Assembly: GCA_965198865.1 (NCBI GenBank) | Contig: CBDAQA010000032.1 | Span: 62,001 to 126,000 of the forward strand | Direction of reading: 5' to 3' | Length of the DNA: 64,000 bases | DNA from: CBDAQA01 sp965198865 | Lineage (GTDB): Bacteria; Planctomycetota; Phycisphaerae; Tepidisphaerales; Tepidisphaeraceae | Shown here: piece by piece, positions 18,038-26,617 of the stretch | Position numbering within the stretch: position 1 is the first letter of the stretch | How the letters are laid out: every line of letters starts with the position of its first letter | Notes under the pieces: model-generated | Database searches by the model: none | Told to the model about the DNA's origin: nothing | The model's input: the letters and a program-made list of their open reading frames with translations, nothing else | Position numbers and translations under genes: made by a program

Positions 18038-18822
18038 GGCGTGGGTACCCCTGTCGGCGTGGTGGCGGTGGCGTCGGCGGGCCGGGCCGGGCTCGCCTCG
18101 TCCCGGTTGACCGGGCCGGCAAACTCCCGGCTCCAGGTGAAGCTGGTCACGTACGCCCCGATCGGGTTGCGGAACGCATCGGCCTCGTCCCGGGGCGGGA
18201 TCAGCCGGACCTGGAACAGTCCGGCATAGCTCTCCCGCGACCGCCGCAGGCCGCCGCCGTAGGTCGTCTCGACCCAGCGGACCTGGTAGGTGTCGGCCGA
18301 CCGCAGCAGGATGCTGGTGATCTCGACCGTGCGGGCCGTCGGCCCCTGCCCGGGCGCAGGGCGGACGCCGCCGTCGGCCGCGGCGTACTCGTTCATGGCG
18401 TTCACGGCCGCCCCGGCCAGGAAGTGGTAGGCCGTGGTCCACTGCTGACGGAGGACGACCGGGTCCAGCGGCCGCCCGCGGGTCAGCCGGACGACCTCGC
18501 CGACGAAGTACCCGACCTGGGCCGCGTCCGGCCGGTAGGCCTCGCTGGCCAGCGTGATCCGGCCGGGCATGCCGGCCTTATCCACCTCGACCACATACGT
18601 GGCGACCTGCTTCTTGACCGCCAGGTAGGTGGCCGCGCCGGTCGAGACCAGTGCCAGGGCCAGGCAGCCGACCGCGGTCAGCCGCCAGTGGTGGGCCTGG
18701 ACGCGGGCCGAGCCGATCCGCTCGTCCCAGGCGGCCGCCGCCCGGGCGTACGCGTCCGGGGGGCCGGCGGCGTGCGCCCCGGTGTTGGTGCCGTAACTGG
18801 TCGTGGACGACGAGAACCTCAT
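18034..18822 (-). CDS. trbF: TrbF, VirB8-like mating channel protein
   Basis: A 262-residue inner-membrane protein of the type IV secretion core. One membrane segment lies at residues about 49-66 (LTAVGCLALALVSTGAATYL), followed by a periplasmic VirB8 domain (QVATYVVEVDKAGMPGRITL, then WTTAYHFLAGAAVNAMNEYA, and YQVRWVETTYGGGLRRSRES). The ATG at 18822 begins right at the normal TrbF N-terminus (RAAAAWDERIGSARVQAHHW). Stops and starts overlap by ATGA with trbL upstream and trbG downstream. The Ala/Thr/Pro-rich tail is not conserved in the family. Confidence 0.9.
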   Translation of the reverse strand: MRFSSSTTSYGTNTGAHAAGPPDAYARAAAAWDERIGSARVQAHHWRLTAVGCLALALVSTGAATYLAVKKQVATYVVEVDKAGMPGRITLASEAYRPDAAQVGYFVGEVVRLTRGRPLDPVVLRQQWTTAYHFLAGAAVNAMNEYAAADGGVRPAPGQGPTARTVEITSILLRSADTYQVRWVETTYGGGLRRSRESYAGLFQVRLIPPRDEADAFRNPIGAYVTSFTWSREFAGPVNRDEASPARPADATATTPTGVPTP

Positions 18823-19928
18823 GGCTTGGCTCCTCCGGTGTTCTTGGTTGCCGACCCTGTCGGCTTGGCAGGGGTGGACGTGGTGGTGGGCCGGGTGCCA
18901 GAGGCGGACGTACCGGCCCGGGCCACGCCGCGGATGCCACGGGCCGCGGCCCCGGCGACCGTGGTTGCCGCCGAGGCGGCCATCGCCGTCCCGCCCGTCC
19001 CGACGGCCGCGGCGGCCTTGACGGCCAGCACGGTCGGCCGGGCGGTCAGGCCGCCGGCCGCCGACCGGTACGCCCCGGCCGCGGCGTTGATGGCCGTCCC
19101 CACGCCCAGGCTCGGGCCGCCGGTGACCAGGTCGGTCGCCAGCCGGGACGCCGAGAACGCCAGGACGGCCAGCAGCACGGCCGCCAGGGCGACGCAGAAC
19201 GCCTGATACGTGGTGACCGTGCTGCCCGGCGGCATCTTGAGCTGTTGGAACACGCCGTTGCCAATCCCCAGCACGAGCGTCATCACCATCAGCCGCACGC
19301 CGGCGGCGACCACGTACCCCAGCGGCCGCTCGGCGATGAACGCCGTCTTGGACAGCACGGCGAACGGGACCAGGACGAACGCGGCCAGCGAACCGAACTT
19401 GAACGTCAGCACGGCCATGACCACCTGGACCGTGATGACGCAGAACGCGGTCACAATCGCCACCATGGCCAGGAGCAGGAACGCGATCTCGGGCAGGTTC
19501 TTGAACGTGGCCACGGGGCCGCTCAGGCGGCTGACCTGATCGATCAGCGGCTGGATGGTCGTGTACCCCAGGTAGGCAATGTTGCCCGGCTGGCGGACGT
19601 AGTAGTCGGCGTCGTCGAAGCCGCCGGCACGCAGGCCGAGCGTCATGAACGAGGTCGCCAGCTTGTCGGTCAGGGCCTGCCAGTTCTGGACAAGCCACAC
19701 GAACAGGCCGATGTAGACCACCTTGCGGGCGAACGCCGCGACCACCTGTTCGTCGCTGGCCGCCCACAGGACGGCCGACCAGGCGACGCTGAGGACGATC
19801 AGCACGTTCAGCAGGCGGGCGACGTCGCGGCCGATCAGGCCGAAGCCGCTGTTGGCGGCCCGGATGTACTGGTTGGCCACCTCGTTCAGCAGGTCGGGGC
19901 CGTAGTCGAGGGCGAGCAGGGGCAACAT
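18819..19928 (-). CDS. trbL: TrbL, VirB6-like polytopic membrane protein
   Basis: A 369-residue polytopic inner-membrane protein of the conjugation channel. After LLNEVANQYIRAANSGFGLI it has about six hydrophobic segments, among them LLNVLIVLSVAWSAVLWAA, VVYIGLFVWLVQNW, FLLLAMVAIVTAFCVITVQV and AFCVALAAVLLAVLAFSAS. RPLGYVVAAGVRLMVMTLVL is a typical TrbL stretch. The C-terminal 100 residues are Ala/Gly/Thr-rich and poorly ordered, as usual for TrbL. The start has GGAG upstream; the stop overlaps the trbF start. It lies 33 bp after trbJ. Confidence 0.9.
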   Translation of the reverse strand: MLPLLALDYGPDLLNEVANQYIRAANSGFGLIGRDVARLLNVLIVLSVAWSAVLWAASDEQVVAAFARKVVYIGLFVWLVQNWQALTDKLATSFMTLGLRAGGFDDADYYVRQPGNIAYLGYTTIQPLIDQVSRLSGPVATFKNLPEIAFLLLAMVAIVTAFCVITVQVVMAVLTFKFGSLAAFVLVPFAVLSKTAFIAERPLGYVVAAGVRLMVMTLVLGIGNGVFQQLKMPPGSTVTTYQAFCVALAAVLLAVLAFSASRLATDLVTGGPSLGVGTAINAAAGAYRSAAGGLTARPTVLAVKAAAAVGTGGTAMAASAATTVAGAAARGIRGVARAGTSASGTRPTTTSTPAKPTGSATKNTGGAKP

Positions 19929-19961
19929 GGATTAGCTCCGTGACGTCGCTAGCAGATACAA

Positions 19962-20696
19962 TCAATTGTTTGCCAAAGGGAACGCGTCGGCGACTGGCCC
20001 GCTTGGGGCAACCGGCGCGTCCCACCCGGCCCGCACGGCCTGCCGCTGCTGGGTCGTGTACGCCGCTTCGGCCTGATCGCGGGCCAGCCGCTCGACCTCG
20101 CCGCGGCCGTCGGTGACCTCCTGGGCCTGGAGCGTCTGAAGCTGGGCGACCAGCGTGGCGAGCGTCTCGTTGCCGGCTTGCGTCGCGGCCGTGACCCCGG
20201 GGGCGGCGTTGCCGCGGCGGACGTACTCGCCGACCCGGTCGGCCGTCGGCTTCAGGGCCGCGTAGGCGGCGTCCTGCACGGTCCGGTTCTCGACCAGCAC
20301 GCGCCGGTCCTCGGCGTCCCAGGCCGCCCGCCGGGCCGCCATGGTAGGGTCGGACTCGCCGGCGTAGGTGCCGGGGCTGGTCGGGTACTGCCGGTCGAGC
20401 CCCGGGCCGGGGTCGGTCGACGTGTAGGTCGTCCCGGCCGCCCCGAACACCTGCTGCCACGTCGCCATGTCCTTCATCAGGTCGGGCAGGCGGGTGTACC
20501 CCCACCCCTTGAGCATCGCGACCTGGTTCTGGACCTGCTGGCGGAACTGCTCGACCAGCTGAACGTCCTGGGTGACCTGGAGGACGGCCTGGGCCAGGTT
20601 GGCCGGGTCGATCACGATGTCGGCCATCGCCGCGGCCGGCGCGAGGACGACGGCCGCTGCCGATACGGCGAGGAGGATCTTGGACCTGCTTGTCAT
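19962..20696 (-). CDS. trbJ: TrbJ, VirB5-like periplasmic protein
   Basis: A 244-residue secreted protein. The signal peptide (ILLAVSAAAVVLAPAAAMA) is followed by a helical domain typical of TrbJ: IDPANLAQAVLQVTQDVQLV, QFRQQVQNQVAMLKGWGYTR, then a second coiled region (ATQAGNETLATLVAQLQTLQ). VirB5-type proteins act at the pilus tip or in pilus assembly. The ATG has AGGAG 8 nt upstream. The next gene upstream in the operon (20730-21518) is a diverged paralogue ending in a similar GWDAP...PSG motif, so trbJ is duplicated here. Confidence 0.85.
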   Translation of the reverse strand: MTSRSKILLAVSAAAVVLAPAAAMADIVIDPANLAQAVLQVTQDVQLVEQFRQQVQNQVAMLKGWGYTRLPDLMKDMATWQQVFGAAGTTYTSTDPGPGLDRQYPTSPGTYAGESDPTMAARRAAWDAEDRRVLVENRTVQDAAYAALKPTADRVGEYVRRGNAAPGVTAATQAGNETLATLVAQLQTLQAQEVTDGRGEVERLARDQAEAAYTTQQRQAVRAGWDAPVAPSGPVADAFPLANN

Positions 20697-20729
20697 GACG
20701 TCACTCCTGTCAGGATCGATCGACTGTGT

Positions 20730-21518
20730 TCAATGCCCGAACGGCTCGACGGTGTCGCCGCTGGGCGGTGCCGGGGCGTCCCACCCGTCCCGCACGGCCG
20801 CCCGCTGGGCGGCGGCGTAGGCTTGTTCCGATTGGCCACGGGCCAGCTGCTCCGTCCGTAGCCGCGACCGGGCGAGACGCAGTGTCTGCAGCTTGGCCAG
20901 CTCGGCCGAGGTGACGGCCAGCAGGTCGTCGTGGGCCTGGACGGCCGCCGTCTCGCCCGGGGCGGCGTTGGATGCGGCGACGATTTGCTGGATCCGGTCC
21001 CGCGTGTTCGCCATGTCCTGCTCGACCCCGTTCTGCACCCGCCGGTTCTCGGTCAGCGCGGCCCGCTCGGCGTCGACCCAGCCGGCCTGCTCGGTCGCGT
21101 ACCGGTCCGCCGCGATGCCGGACAGGTCGGTCGGGTACCGGCCGTTCAGCTGGTCCGCGGGGCTGGTCGGCCTGTAGACCGTCGCGTCGAGCTGCTTGAC
21201 GAGGCTCGCGACTGTTGTCGCCGCGTCGGGCGAGACGCCGCCGCGCAGGTGCTTGAGCTCCTGGATCCCGCCCTGCACCTGCTGGGTCGCCTGCTCGATC
21301 TGTTGCGCCAACTGCAGCACCTGCTGGACGTGCTCCACCAGGGCGGAGGGGTCGAAGATGATGAAGTCCAGGAACGCCGACGCCGGTCGGGCCGGGCCGA
21401 GCACGGCGACGACGCCCACCCCGGCGGCAACAAGCAGCACCCTACGCCCCGGCCGCCATGGCCGTGCGACTCCCACTCGACCGATCCCGTCCCCAGAACT
21501 CAAACTCGAACTGCTCAT
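20730..21518 (-). CDS. trbJ: Second TrbJ-like (VirB5) protein
   Basis: A 262-residue secreted protein paralogous to the next gene. A basic N-terminus and signal segment (VLLVAAGVGVVAVLGPARPA, probable cleavage after ASA) lead to a helical domain: FDPSALVEHVQQVLQLAQQI, then TQQVQGGIQELKHLRGGVSP. It ends GWDAPAPPSGDTVEPFG, aligning with GWDAPVAPSGPVADAFP of its neighbour. The start ATG 21518 overlaps the end of trbE by 77 bp, more than usual; a later start would remove the basic part of the signal, so I keep this one. Confidence 0.8.
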   Translation of the reverse strand: MSSSSLSSGDGIGRVGVARPWRPGRRVLLVAAGVGVVAVLGPARPASAFLDFIIFDPSALVEHVQQVLQLAQQIEQATQQVQGGIQELKHLRGGVSPDAATTVASLVKQLDATVYRPTSPADQLNGRYPTDLSGIAADRYATEQAGWVDAERAALTENRRVQNGVEQDMANTRDRIQQIVAASNAAPGETAAVQAHDDLLAVTSAELAKLQTLRLARSRLRTEQLARGQSEQAYAAAQRAAVRDGWDAPAPPSGDTVEPFGH

Positions 21519-23997
21519 GGCCTTCGTCCTCTTCCTGTAGTCGCCTGACCTGGGCCGCCCAATCGCCGAGCCCCACCTCGTCCAGGTAGGCCGCGGCGAA
21601 CCGCCGCCGGCCGTGAACGGCCAGCACCCGCGTGATCCTCGCCTGGTCGGCCGGCGAGCCGGCGGCACAAAACGCCAGGGCCAGCTCGCCTAGACCCAGC
21701 TCGAACAGCCGGTTCCCGTCCCGCCCCTGGTAGTAGTAGTCCCGCTTGGGCGCGGCCTGCTGGAGCAGCTGCACCTGACGGGCATTCAGCCCGAACGACT
21801 CGTACACCCGCCGGGCCCGCTCCTCACCGGCGCTGGCGTTGGGCAGGAAGATCCGCGTCGGGCAGTTCTCGATCACCGCCGGCGCGATCGGCGAGTCGGC
21901 GATGTCGGACAAACTTTGCGTCGCGAACACGACGGCCACGTTCCGCTTGCGAAGGACCTTGAGCCACTCGCGGATCTTGGCCGCGAACTGCCCCTCGCCC
22001 AGGTACAGCCAGGCCTCGTCCAAGACCAGCAGCGTGGGGCTGCCGTCGAACCGCCGCTCCAGCCGGCGGAACAGGTACGTCAGTGTCGCCAGCAGGGCCG
22101 AGCGGCCGCCCTGCATCAGGTGCTCCATCTCGAACGCCTGCCACCGCGCGGCCGGCTTGCCATCCGAACCACCACCATCGGCCAGCGTGTCGTGGTCGGC
22201 ATCCAGCAGCCGCCCGTGGGGGCCGGCCAGCGTGTACGCCCGCAATGCCTGTCGGACGGCCGCGTCCTGCACGAGGTTGACCAGCGTGCTGATCGTCCGC
22301 TGGCGGACCGGCATGGAAGCCAGGTTGGCCAGGGCGGCCCACACCTCGGCCCGCACGGCCGGCGTCACCTCGACCCGCTCCCGGACCAGCACGTCGGCCA
22401 GCCACTCCTGCGCCCAGGCCAGCTCGGCCGGGCCGTCGCCGACGTCGGCGAGCGGCTGGAAGCAGACCTCATTGCCGTCGCCGCCCAGGGCGAAGAAGTC
22501 GCCGCCCACGGCCAGCGTCATCGCCCGGCAGCTGGCTCCCTTGTCGAAGACGAACACCTGCGCGCCCGGGTACCGGAGCCACTGGCAGGCCAGCAGGTTC
22601 AGCAGCGTGCTCTTGCCCGCCCCGGTCGGCCCCGCGATAACCGTGTGCCCCACGTCCCCCTGGTGAAGGGATAGGCGGAACGGGGTCGACCCGTGCGTCC
22701 GCGTGACCAGCAGCGGCGGGCCGCCCAGGTGCTCGCACCGGGCCGGCCCCGGCCAGACGGAGCTGAGCGGGATCAGGTCGCACACGTTCAGGCTGGAGAG
22801 CAGCGGTCGCCGCACGTCGGCGTAGGCGTGCCCGGGCAGGCTCACCAGCCACGCCTGGACGGCGTTGAACGTCTCGATCTCCGAGACCAGCCCGACCCCG
22901 TCCACCGCCTGCTGGACGGCACGGGCCTTCTCGACCGCGGCCTGTTCGTCACTGTCCCACACGGTGATCGTCAGCGTGAACTGCCCGAAGCTGCAGTGGT
23001 CGCCGCCCAGCTCCTGCAGGGCGTCGTCCACGTCCTGGGCCTTGTTCAGGCTGTCGGAGTCGGTCAGGCTGCTCTCCTGCTTGGTGACCGCCTCCTTGAG
23101 CAGCGTCGCCATGCCCTTGCGCTTGGCGAACCACTGGCGGCGGAGCTTGCCCAGGTGGCGGGTGGCGTCGGCCTTGTCCATCGGCAGCCACCGGCCGACC
23201 CACCGGTACTCCAGGGCCAGCCCGTTCAGCCGGTCCAGCAGGCACGGGAGCGTGCGGTCGACGTAGGCCCGGACCGAGACCGTCTTGAGGTACTGCTCGC
23301 CCAGCCGGGGCGAGAGGCCGCCGGTCAACGGCCGGTCGGTCAGCATCTCGTCCAGGTAGAACGGGGTGGGCGGGACCGCTACGGACAGGGGCCGGTCGGA
23401 CACACAGGCGTGCAGGTAGGTGAGCGTCTGGGCGTCATCCAGGGCATGGACCTCCGGCATGAACGTGGCCAGCAGGCTGGCCACGGAGTCCGTCTGGGCC
23501 AGGAACTGCTCGAAGTGGACGCGGTAAGCCGCCCCGAGGTCGCCGCCGCCCCCGGTGCTGCCGGTCCGCGGCCGCTCGATCAGCAGGTCGCCCAATCGGG
23601 CGGCCGTCTCTGGCGGGGGCAGGAACGTGAGCGTCAGGTAGCAGCGGCTCTCGAAGTGCTGTCCCTCGCCGTCGAACGCCGCCCGGCGTTCCTGCTCGAC
23701 CAAGGTCGCCACCGGGCACGGGAAGTCGCTGGCCGCGTACGCCGGGGCGGCCCGGCGGCTCGCCTCGGCGTGGACGCACCAGCCCGACCCCAGCCGCCGC
23801 AGGACGTTGTTGGCCCGCGCCCGTGCGGCCAGCAGCTCGTGCGGCGTGCTGCTGTCCAGGTCCGGGCCGCGGAAGGCCAGCGTCCGCTGGAGGCTGCCGT
23901 CCTTGTTCAACACGACCCCCGGTCCGATCAGGGCCGCCCACGGCAGGTGGTCGGCCAGGCGGCGGGGGTGCTTGCGGTACTCGCCCAAGTTCCACAT
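21442..23997 (-). CDS. trbE: TrbE, VirB4-like conjugation ATPase
   Basis: An 851-residue ATPase that energises channel assembly. The N-terminus (MWNLGEYRKHPRRLADHLPW, then ALIGPGVVLNKDGSLQRTLA) is diagnostic for TrbE. The ATPase half has Walker A VIAGPTGAGKSTLLNLLACQ near residue 455 and Walker B PTLLVLDEAWLYLGEG near residue 655, followed by KVLRKRNVAVVFATQSLSDI. The start is ATG 23997 with GAGGAG upstream rather than the slightly earlier in-frame ATG. It follows trbD by 38 bp, and its end overlaps the second trbJ-like gene. The length is normal for the family. Confidence 0.93.
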   Translation of the reverse strand: MWNLGEYRKHPRRLADHLPWAALIGPGVVLNKDGSLQRTLAFRGPDLDSSTPHELLAARARANNVLRRLGSGWCVHAEASRRAAPAYAASDFPCPVATLVEQERRAAFDGEGQHFESRCYLTLTFLPPPETAARLGDLLIERPRTGSTGGGGDLGAAYRVHFEQFLAQTDSVASLLATFMPEVHALDDAQTLTYLHACVSDRPLSVAVPPTPFYLDEMLTDRPLTGGLSPRLGEQYLKTVSVRAYVDRTLPCLLDRLNGLALEYRWVGRWLPMDKADATRHLGKLRRQWFAKRKGMATLLKEAVTKQESSLTDSDSLNKAQDVDDALQELGGDHCSFGQFTLTITVWDSDEQAAVEKARAVQQAVDGVGLVSEIETFNAVQAWLVSLPGHAYADVRRPLLSSLNVCDLIPLSSVWPGPARCEHLGGPPLLVTRTHGSTPFRLSLHQGDVGHTVIAGPTGAGKSTLLNLLACQWLRYPGAQVFVFDKGASCRAMTLAVGGDFFALGGDGNEVCFQPLADVGDGPAELAWAQEWLADVLVRERVEVTPAVRAEVWAALANLASMPVRQRTISTLVNLVQDAAVRQALRAYTLAGPHGRLLDADHDTLADGGGSDGKPAARWQAFEMEHLMQGGRSALLATLTYLFRRLERRFDGSPTLLVLDEAWLYLGEGQFAAKIREWLKVLRKRNVAVVFATQSLSDIADSPIAPAVIENCPTRIFLPNASAGEERARRVYESFGLNARQVQLLQQAAPKRDYYYQGRDGNRLFELGLGELALAFCAAGSPADQARITRVLAVHGRRRFAAAYLDEVGLGDWAAQVRRLQEEDEGHEQFEFEFWGRDRSSGSRTAMAAGA

Positions 23998-24035
23998 GGG
24001 TCTGCTCCTCACGGGGGTTCGAGAACACGGGGTGT

Positions 24036-24305
24036 TCAGGAGGCCAGGTAGGTCGGCTGGCGGAGGTGGCGGCGGAAGACGTCGAACCAGTCCGGGTCCC
24101 GCTTACCCATCAGGACGGCCGCCGCATGCAGGGCCGCCCCGGCCGGGAACCCCAGCCACCAGAGGTGGAGGCCCAGGCCGACGACCAGGGCGAGAGTCCC
24201 GTTGAGGATGGCGAACGCCCGCGGGGCCCCGGCCAGCAGGACCGGCTGGGTCAGGGCCACGTGCAGGGGTAGCTCGTACCCCTCGATCTGTTCCGGTCGG
24301 TCCAC
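24036..24305 (-). CDS. trbD: TrbD, VirB3-like membrane protein
   Basis: An 89-residue inner-membrane protein. It matches TrbD in length and layout: a short hydrophilic start (EGYELPLHVALTQPVLLAGA), a hydrophobic hairpin (FAILNGTLALVVGLGLHLWW, then LGFPAGAALHAAAVLMG) and the C-terminal KRDPDWFDVFRRHLRQPTYL, which is highly characteristic. The GTG at 24305 is preferred because TGGAG lies 5 nt before it; a GTG two codons earlier (24311) is also possible. It sits between trbC and trbE as in the canonical order. Confidence 0.88.
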   Translation of the reverse strand: MDRPEQIEGYELPLHVALTQPVLLAGAPRAFAILNGTLALVVGLGLHLWWLGFPAGAALHAAAVLMGKRDPDWFDVFRRHLRQPTYLAS

Positions 24306-24345
24306 GGTCACTCCACATCAGCGGCAACACTCAGCCGCCTCACGC

Positions 24346-24702
24346 TCACCACCCCGCGCCGCCGTCGAACCCGAAGAAGGTGACGCCGAAGCTGGTGGCG
24401 GTGACGGCAATCGAGACGCCCAGCAGGAGGCCGAGGACCCGCCGCATGCCGCCGCCCTCGCTGAAGGCGAAGCCGAACCCGATCAGGACGATGGACAGGA
24501 TGCACAGGGCCTTGGCGACCGGCCCGGTGAAGCTGGCCAGGACCTGGTTCAGCGGCCCCTCCCACGGCAGCGCCTGCCCGCCGCCGGCCGCCGCGGCGAA
24601 CACCGAGGTGGGGGAAACGGCCACCCACGCCAACGCCACAGATACCGCGGGTACCCACGCCCTGAGCGGCCGCCGCGTCTTGGTCTGATCCTGTCGTTGC
24701 AT
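24346..24702 (-). CDS. trbC: TrbC, VirB2-like pilin
   Basis: A 118-residue prepilin. A basic N-terminus and signal (VPAVSVALAWVAVSPTSVFA) is followed by two hydrophobic helices, VLASFTGPVAKALCILSIVL (continuing IGFGFAFSEG) and VLGLLLGVSIAVTATSFGV, the pattern of TrbC/VirB2 pilins. GGGMRRVLGLLLGVSIA between the helices is typical. It is the first gene of the inverted trb block. Only 137 bp separate its start from the left end of the IS1380-family element, so its native promoter, or trbB, which normally precedes it, has been separated from it. Confidence 0.88.
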   Translation of the reverse strand: MQRQDQTKTRRPLRAWVPAVSVALAWVAVSPTSVFAAAAGGGQALPWEGPLNQVLASFTGPVAKALCILSIVLIGFGFAFSEGGGMRRVLGLLLGVSIAVTATSFGVTFFGFDGGAGW

Positions 24703-24839
24703 TGCGAGACTCCTGCTGTCCGGACCGGCTTGACGCGGCACCCGCGACAACACGGTCTGGCTTGATTGATTGTCACCGTTTATATCAATGCGCTCGTTGG
24801 GGCTGAAAGGCAAGTCAAAAATCTCGTCGGTCGCGTTAG

Positions 24840-26436
24840 CCCGGATTATTCATGGCCGCACCCGCCGAGGGTGCAGTATCGGCCGCGGAGTCATTCCGAG
24901 GCCGATCGGGGCCGGTCCGGCGCGGCGTGGGCAGACCGCCCCCTACCCCCACGGTCGGACCCGGGCTGCGCGACCTCAGGCGGGCGTGAAGCGGAAGGCG
25001 TTCGCCCGTGCCGCGACCGCCCGGTAGGCGTGCCAGTGCGGCCACTGGGCGGCCAGCCGCACGACGACCCGGCGGGTGGTCGTGACCACCTCGGCGGCCA
25101 CCTTGAACACCCGCGTCCGCCACGCGTCCGGCCGGGCGACGCGGAGGTCGCCGGGGATCGACGGGTGGTCCCGCAGGGCGTTGAGCAGGTTGTAGGCGGC
25201 CACGTGTTCCGACAGTCTGAACGCGTTGGCCATGAACCGGTGGCAGCTGAGCCGGCCGGCCGAGAGGCCGTTCTTCAGCTCGTCCATCCGGTGCTCGCTC
25301 TCGCCCCGGAGGCAGTAGTCGTCGTACACGCGCTGGCCGTCGGCGGCCGTGGCCACGCCGGGCAGGTTGGTGACCACGAACCGCAGGTTGGTCCCGCCGG
25401 CGTGGCACTCGGCCTTGGCCACGACGGTCCGCGCGGCGTCCCAGCTGTCGGCCTGGTACTGGAAGCACTCGAACAGCCGGGCCTTCTCCCCCGTCCGCCC
25501 GTGCTCCTCGACGGCCCGGGCCATCAGGCCCTCGGTCATTCGCTTCAGGCGGGCGTTGGACGAGAAGCCGAACGTGTACGTCAGCCCGTTGCCCTCGCAC
25601 GCGGCGTACATCAGCGGCAGGCCGAACCCGGCGTCCCCGCGGGCGTGGACGGCCACGCCGGGGCGGGCCAGCCGCAGGGCCCCGACGACCGCCATCAGGT
25701 CGCCGTCAGCCCCGAGCGAGGCGTGGGCCGTGCCGTGGCGGAGCGAGGCGACGAACACGTGCTTGGTCGTCGGCTCGCTGACGATCAGCGGGTAGTACTG
25801 GTACTGGCCGTAGTAGGCGTGGAACAGCGACAGCTGCTGCTGGCCGTGGGTGGGATCGTCGGTGGCGTCGAGGTCGAGGGTGACCGACTCCGGCACGGTT
25901 CCGCCGTGGTGCTCGCGCAGCCCCTCGACGCCCGTGGCGACGTGGAACGCGGCCAGCCGCAGCAGGTCGGCGGGCAACACGTCGTTCTCGAACCGCGAGA
26001 GCGTCGGCTGGCTGGCCAGGGCCGGCCCGTCCGGCCCGCGGTCGTCGGCCACGAACTTGAACACCGGGTCCCGCCGCAGGTCGTCGTGGTCGTTGCAGTC
26101 GGCGTGCCCGGCGACGATGCCGAACACCCGCTGCCGCAGCATCGACGCCAGCGGCTGGCGGCGGTCCGGCCGGGCGTCGGTCAGGCAGTCGGCCATCCGC
26201 TCGGTGTACCGCCAGGTCGCGTCGAACTGCCGGACCGGCAGCAGCCCCGCGTCGGACGTGATCTGCCCGGGGTGCCGCTGGACGAGCACCGGCGTCGGCG
26301 GGTAGAAACCGAGCTCCACCTGATCCGCAGTCTGCGCCACCATCAACGGCCTCCCGTGTCGGTTGAACTACTCGTCGCAAAAGCAGTTGAACCACGCGGG
26401 GGCCGCTGGCGCAAGCCTACGGCTGAATAATGCGGG
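24840..26436 (-). mobile_element. IS1380-family insertion sequence
   Basis: A 1597-bp element bounded by terminal inverted repeats CCCGGATTATTC (24840-24851) and CCCGCATTATTC (reverse complement of 26425-26436), flanked by identical 4-bp target duplications TTAG at 24836-24839 and 26437-26440. Size, ends and 4-bp duplication all fit IS1380. It lies between trbC and the DGQHR gene. The intact duplication indicates a simple, fairly recent insertion. Confidence 0.93.
24976..26346 (-). CDS. IS1380-family transposase
   Basis: A 456-residue DDE transposase that appears intact. The N-terminus (PTPVLVQRHPGQITSDAGLL, then MLRQRVFGIVAGHADCNDHD) is typical of IS1380. The catalytic residues are visible as Asp in SVTLDLDATDDPTHG, Asp in VHARGDAGFGLPLM, and Glu in LRGESEHRMDELKNGL (the YREK-like signature region). 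The stop lies 136 bp from the left terminal repeat and the start 90 bp from the right one, leaving ordinary untranslated ends. Confidence 0.93.
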   Translation of the reverse strand: MMVAQTADQVELGFYPPTPVLVQRHPGQITSDAGLLPVRQFDATWRYTERMADCLTDARPDRRQPLASMLRQRVFGIVAGHADCNDHDDLRRDPVFKFVADDRGPDGPALASQPTLSRFENDVLPADLLRLAAFHVATGVEGLREHHGGTVPESVTLDLDATDDPTHGQQQLSLFHAYYGQYQYYPLIVSEPTTKHVFVASLRHGTAHASLGADGDLMAVVGALRLARPGVAVHARGDAGFGLPLMYAACEGNGLTYTFGFSSNARLKRMTEGLMARAVEEHGRTGEKARLFECFQYQADSWDAARTVVAKAECHAGGTNLRFVVTNLPGVATAADGQRVYDDYCLRGESEHRMDELKNGLSAGRLSCHRFMANAFRLSEHVAAYNLLNALRDHPSIPGDLRVARPDAWRTRVFKVAAEVVTTTRRVVVRLAAQWPHWHAYRAVAARANAFRFTPA

Positions 26437-26617
26437 TTAGTGCCATCGCCGGTGACTCGGCGCAGCGGTTGCCTGGCCAGTGGAAGGTCCCAAGCAACGA
26501 ACGTTGCCGAAGCGGCGGTGCATCAACGGAGAGGCCCGTCCCGGCGGTGTTAACCTCCGGGGCGGGCCGTTATTGCCTAGCGGATCTGATAGAGATCCTT
26601 CGCTCGAGTGGCGGTCG

